Source of the DNA: Oleiagrimonas soli
GTDB lineage: Bacteria; Pseudomonadota; Gammaproteobacteria; Xanthomonadales; Rhodanobacteraceae
Direction: 5' to 3'
DNA: 64,000 bases
Assembly: GCF_000761445.1 (NCBI RefSeq)
Contig: NZ_KN196470.1
Span: 546,149 to 610,148, forward strand
Shown here: positions 1 to 7,577 of the stretch, one piece after another
Position numbering within the stretch: the first letter of the stretch is position 1
Layout: every line of letters starts with the position of its first letter
The notes under the pieces: model-generated
What the model saw: the letters and a program-made list of their open reading frames with translations, nothing else
Told to the model about the DNA's origin: nothing
The model's database searches: none
Program-made: the position numbers and the translations under genes

Positions 1-560
1 TGGGTGTCCAGGCCCCAGAACTGTTTGCCGAGCGGATTCTGGCCCGGCCACAGGTGTTCGGCCAGGGTGCGGGTGATGAGCACGGGCGCATTGGACGGCA
101 CGAACTTCGTCACCGGCATGTAGTCGTCCGGCGAAGGCATGCGGCCCGAAATCAGATGCAGGCCGAAATCGTGGGCGGCGTGGTCGTCGCCGAGGTAGAA
201 GTCGATCACGCCGCCGAACTGCTTGTAGTCCGGATCGAGTCCGATGCCGGCGCGGACGCCCGGCTCGCCGAACGGAACCCCGCTGATCACGCTGACGGAC
301 TGCACGCCGTCGACATGGCGCAATGCATCCACGACGCGCGCGTTGAAGTCGTTGGCGCTCTTCGGGTCGAAGCCGGACAGCTTGACGGTGCCCAGGCGCG
401 CTTCGTCAACGCCGCTGTCGATCCGCATGGCGTGCACCTGCTGCACGATCAGGAAGCACGCGTTGCACAACACCGCGCAGGCCAGCGAAATCTGCAGGGC
501 GATCAGGAAAGTGGCCAGTCGATGCTTGCGGAGCGCGGCCAGGACGAAACGAATCTGCAT
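1..560 (-). CDS. MacB/FtsX-type ABC permease, 3' end beyond the window
   Basis: About 186 codons are visible, starting at the ATG at 560; the rest runs off the left edge. The N-terminus MQIRFVLAALRKHRLATFLI leads into one membrane helix (about residues 14-40). A periplasmic stretch follows that resembles the MacB_PCD core (NPLGKQFWGLDTQ near the visible end). The start lies 9 nt after the stop of the preceding permease gene, so the two are cotranscribed and probably dimerise as a heteromeric FtsX-superfamily permease. A cognate MacB/LolD-like ATPase is not in view and would be expected just beyond the edge. The role (peptide export, self-protection, or a coincidental neighbour) cannot be read from sequence. 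Confidence 0.8.
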   Translation of the reverse strand, partial: MQIRFVLAALRKHRLATFLIALQISLACAVLCNACFLIVQQVHAMRIDSGVDEARLGTVKLSGFDPKSANDFNARVVDALRHVDGVQSVSVISGVPFGEPGVRAGIGLDPDYKQFGGVIDFYLGDDHAAHDFGLHLISGRMPSPDDYMPVTKFVPSNAPVLITRTLAEHLWPGQNPLGKQFWGLDT

Positions 561-569
561 GACGTTCCT

Positions 570-1889
570 CTACAGCAGCTTCAGCTGCAACGCGGTCGGG
601 GTCAGGCTGGCGCGTAGCGCGGGCAGCGCGCCGGCCAGCAGGCTGGTCGCCAACGCCAGCGCGAAGGTCACCAGGAACATGGACACGTCCATGTGGGCGA
701 GATCCGCATAGGCCACCGGCTGCAGCCGTACCAGATACAGCCCGAACAGGGTCAGCAGCAGTCCGCCCAGTCCGCCAAGCAGGCCGATGATCGCCGATTC
801 GATCAGGCACTGGAAAAACACCGCTGTGCGGGTCGCGCCCAGCGCCCGGCGCAGACCGATCTCGCCGCTGTGACGCAGGAATTTCGCCAGCAGCAGTCCG
901 ACCACGTTGGTCAGGCAGATCAGCAGGAAGCTGAAGGCCAGCGCGGTCTGTAGTTTCACGTTGCTGGGCACCACGCGGTTGAAGTCGAGCCATTGCATCA
1001 GCGAGCGTAGCCGGATGTCGTCGGCGTATTTGATCCGACCGGCTGCTTTCTGCTGGTCGGCATAGTTCTGCAGGTAGCTTCGGTAGGCGTTCACTTTGGC
1101 GGCGCTGTTCAGTCGGGCCCACAGCGCGACCCAGACGCAGGGTGCATTGCGCAGGTCTTCGTTCGGGTCCGGCGCGCTCCAGCAGGTGAAGGCCTGGAAG
1201 TTGCCCGCGTTGACCTCGAGGCTCGCGGCAAACGGCATGAATACGTCGTCGGTCTTCTTGTAGAAGGCCGAGGTGTCGCCGTCGGTGAAGCGGCCACCAC
1301 GCACCTTGTAGAACAGCGGCGACGGTCGCCACGCGTCCAGTACGCCGATGATGCGCACGTCCGAGTCCGCCAGTCGAAGCGTCTTGCCGACGCTGTTCCT
1401 GCCGCCGAACAGCTTGTCGTTCAGGCGCGAGGAAATGACGGCCACACGGGTGCGCGATGCATCATCGGACTTGCTCCACGCCTGACCGTAGCGGAAGGGG
1501 ACGTCGAACATCGAGAAGAAGTCGGACGTCGTCGACACCATGGGCAGCATCAGCGCCGGTCGAGTGCTGTACGGCGTGCGGACCTTCACCATGCTGTTGG
1601 CCACCAGTGCCTGCTGATCGGCCTTGTCGGAGCTCCACAGGTCCATGGCTGTCCGGTAGTCGAGCATGTCCAGTGGTTCACGCCCCTTGGACTGCGGGTT
1701 GACGTCGATCTGCGGGTAGTAGATGTGCTGGCTGCGCCCCGGCAACGGGTCACCCGACAGCAGATGCATCACCGTCAGGGTCGTCATGCTCGCGCCGATG
1801 CCCACGGCGATGGCCAGGACCATGAGTGCGGCCAGCACCTTGTTGCGCTGGGTATTGTGCAGCGCGACCTTCACGTAATAAGCGAACAT
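570..1889 (-). CDS. MacB/FtsX-type ABC transporter permease
   Basis: This 439-residue protein has the classic MacB layout. One N-terminal helix (about 18-44, after YYVKVALHNTQRNK) is followed by a large periplasmic MacB_PCD-like domain (about 45-315), with RTRVAVISSRLNDKLFGG and KTLRLADSDVRIIGVLD as core motifs. Three C-terminal FtsX helices follow (about 318-338, 365-390, 403-430), including GEIGLRRALGATR, which is characteristic of the family. There is no ATPase domain. It sits 69 nt after the fused ABC exporter and 9 nt before the next permease, all on the same strand as the lanthipeptide genes. It may export or confer tolerance to the lanthipeptide, but such permeases are also common generic efflux parts in this order. 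Confidence 0.85.
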   Translation of the reverse strand: MFAYYVKVALHNTQRNKVLAALMVLAIAVGIGASMTTLTVMHLLSGDPLPGRSQHIYYPQIDVNPQSKGREPLDMLDYRTAMDLWSSDKADQQALVANSMVKVRTPYSTRPALMLPMVSTTSDFFSMFDVPFRYGQAWSKSDDASRTRVAVISSRLNDKLFGGRNSVGKTLRLADSDVRIIGVLDAWRPSPLFYKVRGGRFTDGDTSAFYKKTDDVFMPFAASLEVNAGNFQAFTCWSAPDPNEDLRNAPCVWVALWARLNSAAKVNAYRSYLQNYADQQKAAGRIKYADDIRLRSLMQWLDFNRVVPSNVKLQTALAFSFLLICLTNVVGLLLAKFLRHSGEIGLRRALGATRTAVFFQCLIESAIIGLLGGLGGLLLTLFGLYLVRLQPVAYADLAHMDVSMFLVTFALALATSLLAGALPALRASLTPTALQLKLL

Positions 1890-1958
1890 GCGTGGAACGA
1901 CTCCTCCGGGTTCGAGGGCAACCCTCTTGCTTGCTTCATGGGGCGTGGTGCGTGGACT

Positions 1959-3551
1959 TCAGCAGAGTGCCGTGGCCCCTTGCGGTTCGGTGCGGGACGC
2001 CGCCGCGCCCAGTGTATGCACCTGGTCGAACAGACTGCGATATTCCTCGAAGCCGTGCATGATGATGACCAGCATCCGGTCCCGCGTTCGCCGCTGGATT
2101 TCCTGCATCGCGACTGTTCGGCTGGCGACGTCGAGATTGGCCAGGGGTTCGTCCAGTACGTACAGGTCCGCGTCGCGCGACAGCGCCAGGGCCAGCGACA
2201 CTTTCTGCTGCTGACCGGCCGAGAGTTGGTCGGGGTAGGCGTCCAGGATGTCCGGATCGTCGATGCCGAACAGCGTCAGCAGGTCGCGGTCCGCACCCAG
2301 GTCGCGCACCTTGATCGGGGGGAACAGCACCGGCAGCGTGACCGAGCTGATCCGCGCGGGCAGTTCGAGTTCCCCGCGGGACGGCGAGAGGTAGCCGGAC
2401 AGAATGTTGGCGAGCGTGGTCTTGCCCGAGCCGTTGTCACCGGCGATCAGCGCGCTGTGACCCGGTTCGAGTCGCATCGAGAAGTCCGCGATGATCTGCT
2501 CGGCGTTGTAGCTGTATTCGATGCCGCTTGCCGAGACCGTGTTTCCGGTTCGGTGATAGGGCGCAGCGGTCGGCTCGTCGATGAAGCCGACCACCCGGCT
2601 CAGCGTGGTGCCGTAGCTGTGCAGGTCGGCCCATTGCTTGAAGATGTTGATGAGCGTCGTGGCCGAACGCCAGAACGCATTCATGAATGCGATGAACGAG
2701 CCGAACGACATCTGCTTGCGGAACACGAACAGCGCGCCGACGAAGATCGAGCAGACGTCGGAGATCACCATGGTTAGATCGCTGGCCCCCTGCAGCAGGC
2801 GGACCACGCGGAAGCGCTTGTAGCCGGAATCCAGCACGTCGTCCATGCGGCGCGAGAACGTGCCGACGGTCTTCGGGATCAGGCTGAAGCTGCAGACCAT
2901 CTTGAACGCACCGACGGAGCGGGTCAGCGCATCCATCAGTTCGGCTTCGCGATCGCGCTCGGTGTTGGTCAGTCCGCGGATCTTCTTGCCGACGATCATG
3001 CTCACGAAGGTCGCGATGGGGATGATGGCCGAGAGGATCAGCAACGCTTTCCAGGAAATGAAGATCAGCACGGAGATCAGCGCCACGAACGAGAAAATCT
3101 GCGCCGTGATCGTGCGTACCTGCTGCAGTGCGGGGACGACGCCGTCCTTCACGTCCGAGCGAATGCGCGCCACATAGTGACCGCCGCCCTTGCGCAGGAC
3201 TTCGCGGTAATCCTTGGCGTAGAACGTGCGCAGAAGGTTGTCGCTGACCTGTTTGACGATGCGGTTGTCCAGGCGCAACTGCCACAGTGCCAACAGGTAG
3301 ATGGCGCCGTTCAGGGAGAGTCCGAGGATCAGGTAGCCCAGCACCAGGTAGGCGAAGTGACCGAAATCCGCGCGACTGGCCGCTTCGTCGAAGATGGCTT
3401 TCATCAGCAACGGATGCATCACGCCTTCCACGCCGCTGACGAGCGCGGCGCAGCATGTCACGGTCGCGTATTCCCCGCGAAATGTGCCGAGAAGACGCAG
3501 GAAGCATGACAGTGCGGAACGCGAACGAGGCGTTGCAGAGGGGCTGCTCAT
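1959..3551 (-). CDS. Fused membrane/ATPase ABC exporter of the lanthipeptide cluster (LanT-like)
   Basis: A 530-residue half-transporter with a type-1 exporter membrane domain (about 25-300, six predicted helices) and a C-terminal nucleotide-binding domain. Walker A is GDNGSGKTT (371-379), the signature is LSAGQ (443-447), Walker B is LYVLDE (463-468) and the switch His is H499. The place of the Q-loop glutamine reads SSVTLPVLFP, with no Gln visible. There is no N-terminal C39 peptidase domain, so it would export without cutting the leader. It begins 42 nt after lanKC on the same strand. That position, as with ramA/ramB beside ramC in Streptomyces, makes export of the modified peptide its likely job. 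A homodimer is expected. Confidence 0.85.
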   Translation of the reverse strand: MSSPSATPRSRSALSCFLRLLGTFRGEYATVTCCAALVSGVEGVMHPLLMKAIFDEAASRADFGHFAYLVLGYLILGLSLNGAIYLLALWQLRLDNRIVKQVSDNLLRTFYAKDYREVLRKGGGHYVARIRSDVKDGVVPALQQVRTITAQIFSFVALISVLIFISWKALLILSAIIPIATFVSMIVGKKIRGLTNTERDREAELMDALTRSVGAFKMVCSFSLIPKTVGTFSRRMDDVLDSGYKRFRVVRLLQGASDLTMVISDVCSIFVGALFVFRKQMSFGSFIAFMNAFWRSATTLINIFKQWADLHSYGTTLSRVVGFIDEPTAAPYHRTGNTVSASGIEYSYNAEQIIADFSMRLEPGHSALIAGDNGSGKTTLANILSGYLSPSRGELELPARISSVTLPVLFPPIKVRDLGADRDLLTLFGIDDPDILDAYPDQLSAGQQQKVSLALALSRDADLYVLDEPLANLDVASRTVAMQEIQRRTRDRMLVIIMHGFEEYRSLFDQVHTLGAAASRTEPQGATALC

Positions 3552-3593
3552 CTGCTTTTCCGACTCACGTGGCTATCCCTCATGCCTGCGGTG

Positions 3594-6311
3594 TCAGTCC
3601 AGTTCCATCGGCTCGAGTCGCTGCGCCGCGTGCGTCTCCGAAGGCCGGACATCGAGTTCGTCCAGGCAGAACTCGTCCGGTGTCCGGTTCGCATGCCGGT
3701 GGAACGTCCTCATCATGCCTGCGATTCCCGTGGCGAAGTCGCACGAGATCCGGAACAGGTTTTCCCCCGGAGCAGCATACCCGTCGCCGCTCTTGAACAG
3801 GTACAGATCCGCGATGCCCTGCAGCGGACGTTCGGCCATGTCCAGGTACTTGCGGTTCCCAGAGTACAGGTACGCGTCGAGAAGCACATCCACGAAGCCG
3901 GTCAGGCCGTAGATCAGGCCCGGGAAGCCCGAATATTTCCGGTAGACGTCGGGAAACATGCTTTCCAGGCGATCCCACAGCCCGTAGCGGATCGCGACCT
4001 TGGCGATGCCGCCGGTACCCTGCTCGATGTAGTGCTCGTAGGTGTTCTTTTCCTCTGGCGAGCAGGCGAACGTGGTGATGCCTGTTTCGAGCTCGAAACC
4101 GAACGAAAGGTCGTATTCAAGCGCTTTCTGGCCGAGGGCGCGCCAAGTCGGCGCCTTCAGCACCTGGGACAGGCGCAGGAAGAAAAGCGCCACGCCGCTC
4201 TGGCCGTAGCCGTAGCCAATGCGTATTTCGCCATCGTCTTCCCAGTGCAGTCCGCGTTCGTCTTCGATGGCCGAAGACGCCAGGCTGTTGGCGAGATCCT
4301 TCGCGGCGTTCAGATAGGTCGAATCGTTCGTGTGCAGATAGGCGGCGAGATTGGCCATGCCAATGCCAGCCATGCCGTAGTAGAGCGAATGATGTGCGCG
4401 CAGCAAGGGACTCGCGTTGGCATGCGCCATGAAGCGTTTGCCCTGTTCGGTGTTCCCCATGCCGAAGAAGCTCCAGGCGATGCCTGCGGAGCCGGTCAGG
4501 AATCCCGGCGGAATTTCCGAGGCCTGCGCCGCCGCGATTTCGCGATCGAAGCGCTCGCGTGCGGGTGCGGGCAGTGTGCACCCGCACTTGTGGAGCGCCT
4601 GCACGATGCCGGTGGCGCCGAAGCCCAGGCCCAGGGTGTTGGTCTGGCCGCCAAAAGGATCAGCCGGAAAGAGTGTGTGCAGGTCGTCCAGACGGTAGTG
4701 ATCGGTAATGAAACGGGCCAGGGCGATGCTGGCGGCGGCGGACGACAGTTCGCGTTCGACTTGCCTGGCGGTGTAGGGCTGTTCGAACGAGGCCGGCGCA
4801 TCGAGCAGTTCGATCGCTTCGTGACAGGTGATGGTGTTTTCGGCCAGCTTGCGAATGACATCCTCGACGGGGGTGTTGGCCCAGCCGATGTCGGCCACCA
4901 GCACCGGCAGCATGCGCGTGAAGAGATCGTTGCGCACATAGGCCGTGGCGACGATCGGGAACATGCTGTACATCATGATCGCGCCGATGGCGTAAATGTC
5001 ATCGTGGAAGTCGTTCTCTTTCTTGCGGCCTTTCACTTCGCTGCGAAAGCCTGGCGTGTAGATGTTCTGGGGCTCGTCGCTCTTTGGCTGATAAGCCGAC
5101 TCGAGATCGATGATGCGGACCGTCATGTCGGCCTTGTCGACCAGGATGTTCATCGGCGAGAGATCGCCCATGATCACGCCCTTGCCGTGGATGGCGTCGA
5201 TGGCCTTCAGCAGGCTCACGAAAATGCTCTTGTGGATGCGATAGAACGTCTCGCTGTCTTCCACGGTCGGGTTGACCTTCAGCAGCGGCGAGTTCATCAG
5301 CATGACCTCGCGCATGTCCGATGCGTCCAGGTGCTCTTCGGCGAGGTAGAAGTTCTCCCAGTCCCAGAAGGTGGTCACGAGGCGGGGTGAAATGCCGAGA
5401 TCGGCCACCAGGCTCAGCATTCTTTCTTCCTGGGCCAGGCGGCTGGTGGCATCCTGCCCGTGCTCGCCGAGTTCGACGTGGGGACGGGCTTCCTTGATGA
5501 CGACGTCTTCGCCCGTCGTGGTGTCGGTTGCGAGGTACACGCCGCCGGTATTGGAAAACGCCAGCGCGCTCTGGATGGCGAATCGCCCGTTCATCAGCGT
5601 CATGTCCGCCGGTTCGGCGTCCTCGCGCGGAAAGGGGTCCGTGGTCCATGGCGGCACGTCGAAATATGGCGTGCGGTAGTCGACGATTTCCTCGCCGTCC
5701 GGCGAGGTCAGGATCGGTACCTTGCGGCCCATGTAGTCGAGCCGATTGACCTGGATGATGCCGCCGTAGCGGTAGTACAGACAGCGGCAGTCCTTGTAGC
5801 GGTTGTCGGACAGGATGTAGGAACCGACGTCGTCTTTGAGGATGGCGTAGGCGAGTTCGATGAAATCACGGAATTCTTCGTCGGTTCGGGGATACAGGGT
5901 GATGAACTTGCCGGAACCGCCGCGCGCCCAGCGCTTGGACGTCATCAGCTTCAAGGTGTTGACGTCGTTGGCGAACTTGAACTGCATGCCGTGATCGAGC
6001 GCCAGGGTCGCTACCTTGGTCAACAGGTCTCGGCAGTTCTGCTCGTTGGCCGAGACGTGAATTTTCCACCCCTGCGTGGGCAACTGCGTTTCTGCAGTGT
6101 GCTCGACCGGCCGGACATGCGACCACACGTCCTTGCGCCGGATGTCCCAAGCCAGTCCACGTTCGTCGAGCATGGCCTGGACCAAGGTGCGCAGTTCGTC
6201 CGAGGGGCGGTAATGCGTGGCGACGGATTCGTAGAAGAGGTCATCGATGCCGGTGAAAAACACCTTGTCGATGTGACGAGCCTCGCGGAGGGATGGCTTC
6301 CTACCAAGCAT
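3594..6311 (-). CDS. lanKC: Class III lanthionine synthetase LanKC (RamC-like)
   Basis: This 905-residue enzyme would dehydrate Ser/Thr by phosphorylation and elimination, then cyclise with Cys. The N-terminal lyase-like domain (about 1-225) shows WKIHVS (82-87), RGGSGKFITLYP (130-141) and YILSDNRY...LYYRYGG (165-184). The Ser/Thr kinase domain (about 240-510) has a VIK lysine (K273), a catalytic loop MGDLSPMNIL with D383, and a DFG-like IIDLES with D402. The C-terminal LanC-like toroid (about 555-870) has repeated GxxG motifs but lacks the Cys/Cys-His zinc ligands (HYIEQGTGG and SGFPGLIYG at those places), which separates class III from class IV. The start has AAGGA 8 nt upstream. It follows lanA1 after a hairpin and precedes the exporter. 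The class is well supported; the ring type made (lanthionine or labionin) is not. Confidence 0.95.
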   Translation of the reverse strand: MLGRKPSLREARHIDKVFFTGIDDLFYESVATHYRPSDELRTLVQAMLDERGLAWDIRRKDVWSHVRPVEHTAETQLPTQGWKIHVSANEQNCRDLLTKVATLALDHGMQFKFANDVNTLKLMTSKRWARGGSGKFITLYPRTDEEFRDFIELAYAILKDDVGSYILSDNRYKDCRCLYYRYGGIIQVNRLDYMGRKVPILTSPDGEEIVDYRTPYFDVPPWTTDPFPREDAEPADMTLMNGRFAIQSALAFSNTGGVYLATDTTTGEDVVIKEARPHVELGEHGQDATSRLAQEERMLSLVADLGISPRLVTTFWDWENFYLAEEHLDASDMREVMLMNSPLLKVNPTVEDSETFYRIHKSIFVSLLKAIDAIHGKGVIMGDLSPMNILVDKADMTVRIIDLESAYQPKSDEPQNIYTPGFRSEVKGRKKENDFHDDIYAIGAIMMYSMFPIVATAYVRNDLFTRMLPVLVADIGWANTPVEDVIRKLAENTITCHEAIELLDAPASFEQPYTARQVERELSSAAASIALARFITDHYRLDDLHTLFPADPFGGQTNTLGLGFGATGIVQALHKCGCTLPAPARERFDREIAAAQASEIPPGFLTGSAGIAWSFFGMGNTEQGKRFMAHANASPLLRAHHSLYYGMAGIGMANLAAYLHTNDSTYLNAAKDLANSLASSAIEDERGLHWEDDGEIRIGYGYGQSGVALFFLRLSQVLKAPTWRALGQKALEYDLSFGFELETGITTFACSPEEKNTYEHYIEQGTGGIAKVAIRYGLWDRLESMFPDVYRKYSGFPGLIYGLTGFVDVLLDAYLYSGNRKYLDMAERPLQGIADLYLFKSGDGYAAPGENLFRISCDFATGIAGMMRTFHRHANRTPDEFCLDELDVRPSETHAAQRLEPMELD

Positions 6312-6425
6312 GCGCGTGATCCTTGCGTATGGGGTGCGTGTCCGTGATCGATGTGGGCGGGCATGCGTTCATGCGCCCATCGCGGGCGCGGAAAGAGCGT
6401 CTTTTTCGTTTGCGACACACGTGAA

Positions 6426-6454
6426 GAGAGCAATGGCGAGAAGCCATTGCTCTC
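6426..6454 (-). terminator. Hairpin between precursor gene 1 and lanKC
   Basis: A perfect 12-bp inverted repeat (GAGAGCAATGGC / GCCATTGCTCTC) with a 5-nt loop lies 13 nt after the lanA1 stop codon. No long U-run follows on the minus strand. It looks more like a partial terminator or a 3' stabilising stem that raises precursor mRNA over synthetase mRNA. The same stem occurs after lanA2. Confidence 0.65.
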
Positions 6455-6467
6455 CGGATCACGCTGC

Positions 6468-6587
6468 TTACAGCGACTGCTGCTGCTTGTCGTTGCAGCA
6501 ACTGGAAACCGAGCTGCTGCAGCTGTTGCCGAACAGTGAGGTGTTCTTGTCCAGGGCCAGACGCTGAAGATCAAGAATGCGGCTCAT
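6468..6587 (-). CDS. lanA1: Class III lanthipeptide precursor 1 (39 aa)
   Basis: A short gene whose product begins MSRILDLQRLALDK. ILDLQ is the class III leader motif recognised by LanKC (compare LFDLQ in RamS and LLDLQ in AmfS). The putative core is Ser-rich with three cysteines: T16 S17 L F G N S22 C23 S24 S25 S26 V S28 S29 C30 C31 N, ending DKQQQSL. S25-x2-S28-x2-C31 fits a labionin-type Ser-x2-Ser-x(n)-Cys arrangement. S17...C23 could give a further ring. A strong Shine-Dalgarno (AAGGAGAG) stands 6-7 nt before the ATG. The gene lies about 155 nt upstream of lanKC. The first 14 residues are identical to those of the second precursor, and 31 of 39 match overall. The leader/core boundary is inferred. 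Confidence 0.92.
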   Translation of the reverse strand: MSRILDLQRLALDKNTSLFGNSCSSSVSSCCNDKQQQSL

Positions 6588-6662
6588 GTCTACTCTCCTT
6601 AGTGTGATGAAACGATGATCAGTCTTCCGGCCGAATGGCCGAGACTGGCGTTACACCGCATC

Positions 6663-6694
6663 GAGATACCCTCAAACAACGGGTAAGCGCTCTC
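6663..6694 (-). promoter_or_regulatory. Conserved 5' leader hairpin of lanA1
   Basis: On the minus strand GAGA-GCGCT-TACCC-(9 nt)-GGGTA-TCTC can fold with TACCC/GGGTA as the inner stem and GAGA/TCTC as the outer stem, about 76 nt before the lanA1 start. The equivalent element before lanA2 keeps the flanks (GAGAGCGCT and CTCGATGCGGT) but changes the stem compensatorily. It is probably a structured 5' UTR; function unknown. Confidence 0.5.
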
Positions 6695-6830
6695 CATGCA
6701 GCTTCCGTTGTGGCGTCACGCATACGGCGGCCGCGTGTTGCGGTGCCGAAAGTGGATGCATGTCGCCCCCTCGATGCACGGTGCCACGCTTTCCATGCGC
6801 GGTCGTACACAAGTTCGGCAAAAGTGGAGC

Positions 6831-7159
6831 AGGGCGAATCGTCTGTCGCATCCGTGCATGGCATGCGGCGCAGTCGACAGGACGGATGCGTCGGGCGCTG
6901 TCAGAAGAAACGTGTCGGTGCACATCTTGTCCGCTGCCCGCTCAGCGAGCGCACCTGCGATCCACCGTCATGACGCACGACCTGATTCGTGAAGACGCGT
7001 GTCCGGGCATTGCGCGCCGCGACAGCGTCCAACGCTTCGTCACGTCGCAAACGACAACATTCGGGCGCTGTCGGCATGTCTGATGTGCTTGCCGACGGTC
7101 TATCGGCTTTGGCGCCACCGAGCGGGGGTCTGGCGGACGCCGAGGGGCCTGAACATCAA
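6831..7159. other. Spacer between the two precursor units
   Basis: About 330 nt with no supported gene. Open frames here lack a credible Shine-Dalgarno, and nothing in them resembles a third precursor (no LDLQ-encoding stretch on either strand). No clear match to the flank of the other unit is seen, so it marks the limit of the duplicated segment. Confidence 0.6.
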
Positions 7160-7189
7160 GAGAGCAATGACGATCACGCCATTGCTCTC
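7160..7189 (-). terminator. Hairpin after precursor gene 2
   Basis: The stem GAGAGCAATG / CATTGCTCTC is extended inward by a G-U and two G-C pairs around a 4-nt loop, starting 14 nt after the lanA2 stop codon. It is the same outer stem as the hairpin behind lanA1. It should end or stabilise the lanA2 mRNA before the separate lanA1 unit. No strong U-run follows. Confidence 0.65.
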
Positions 7190-7203
7190 CGGAAGAAGAA
7201 GCT

Positions 7204-7323
7204 TTACAGCGACTTCTGGGCGCTGCCGTTGCAGCAATCGCTGGCAGAGCTGCTGCAGCTGCTGCCGAACAGCGAGGTGGCTTTGTCCAGGGCCAGGCGC
7301 TGAAGATCAAGAATGCGGCTCAT
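7204..7323 (-). CDS. lanA2: Class III lanthipeptide precursor 2 (39 aa)
   Basis: Paralogue of lanA1 with the same length and the identical leader MSRILDLQRLALDK. The putative core is T16 S17 L F G S21 S22 C23 S24 S25 S26 A S28 D29 C30 C31 N G S, ending AQKSL. All three cysteines and the ring-forming candidates S17, S22, S24-S26 and S28 are retained. Substitutions fall mainly at positions 15, 21, 27, 29 and 33-37, as expected for a pair under selection for ring pattern. A Shine-Dalgarno (AAGGAGAG) is placed as in lanA1. It is the first gene of the cluster and has its own leader and 3' hairpin. The two peptides may be alternative products of one LanKC or act as a two-component pair; the sequence does not decide. 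Confidence 0.92.
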   Translation of the reverse strand: MSRILDLQRLALDKATSLFGSSCSSSASDCCNGSAQKSL

Positions 7324-7401
7324 GTGTACTCTCCTTAGTTCCAATGAAAGACCTGTCAGCCAGCCGGCGCGCATGTCCGGAGGCTGGTGCTAAACCGCAT
7401 C

Positions 7402-7431
7402 GAGAAACTCCCGTAAGAGGGAAGCGCTCTC
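7402..7431 (-). promoter_or_regulatory. Conserved 5' leader hairpin of lanA2
   Basis: On the minus strand GAGA-GCGCT-TCCC-(6 nt)-GGGA-GTT-TCTC repeats the lanA1 element about 79 nt before the start codon. The stem changes from ACCC/GGGT to TCCC/GGGA, a base-pair swap that preserves pairing. This supports a selected RNA structure over simple sequence identity. Confidence 0.5.
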
Positions 7432-7577
7432 CATGCAGCTTCTGTTGGCAGCGAAACCGCGTGGGCACCGATTCTATGCTCGTGTGCTGTGCGGTCATTC
7501 CTTGATTGACGTCGCTGCGTAGAGTCCAAGCTCCCATATTTCCGATGCCTGGTTGTACACAAGATCGGCAAATCTTC

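Larger units (their letters stand above)
6426..6830 (-). repeat. Precursor unit 1 of a duplicated lanA cassette
   Basis: The 3' hairpin, lanA1, its Shine-Dalgarno region, the leader hairpin, and a distal block TTTGCCGAACTTGTGTAC (around 6805-6822) all recur in the same order around lanA2, with lanA starts 736 nt apart. The spacing between the distal block and the leader hairpin differs by 13 nt between copies, so conservation there is not coding. It looks like an old tandem duplication of a self-contained transcription unit. Confidence 0.7.
7160..7577 (-). repeat. Precursor unit 2 of a duplicated lanA cassette
   Basis: Second copy of the lanA cassette described for unit 1. Its distal block is ATTTGCCGATCTTGTGTAC (around 7555-7573), about 232 nt before lanA2. 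A TTGTGT hexamer here is followed after 17 nt by ATATGG, a weak sigma70-like pair. The block could be the promoter region or a regulator site. Confidence 0.65.

Noticed and set aside
3594-6311. LanKC as a plain Ser/Thr kinase or a class IV LanL
   Set aside because: The lyase-type N-terminus and LanC-like C-terminus exclude a plain kinase; missing Cys/Cys-His zinc ligands exclude class IV.
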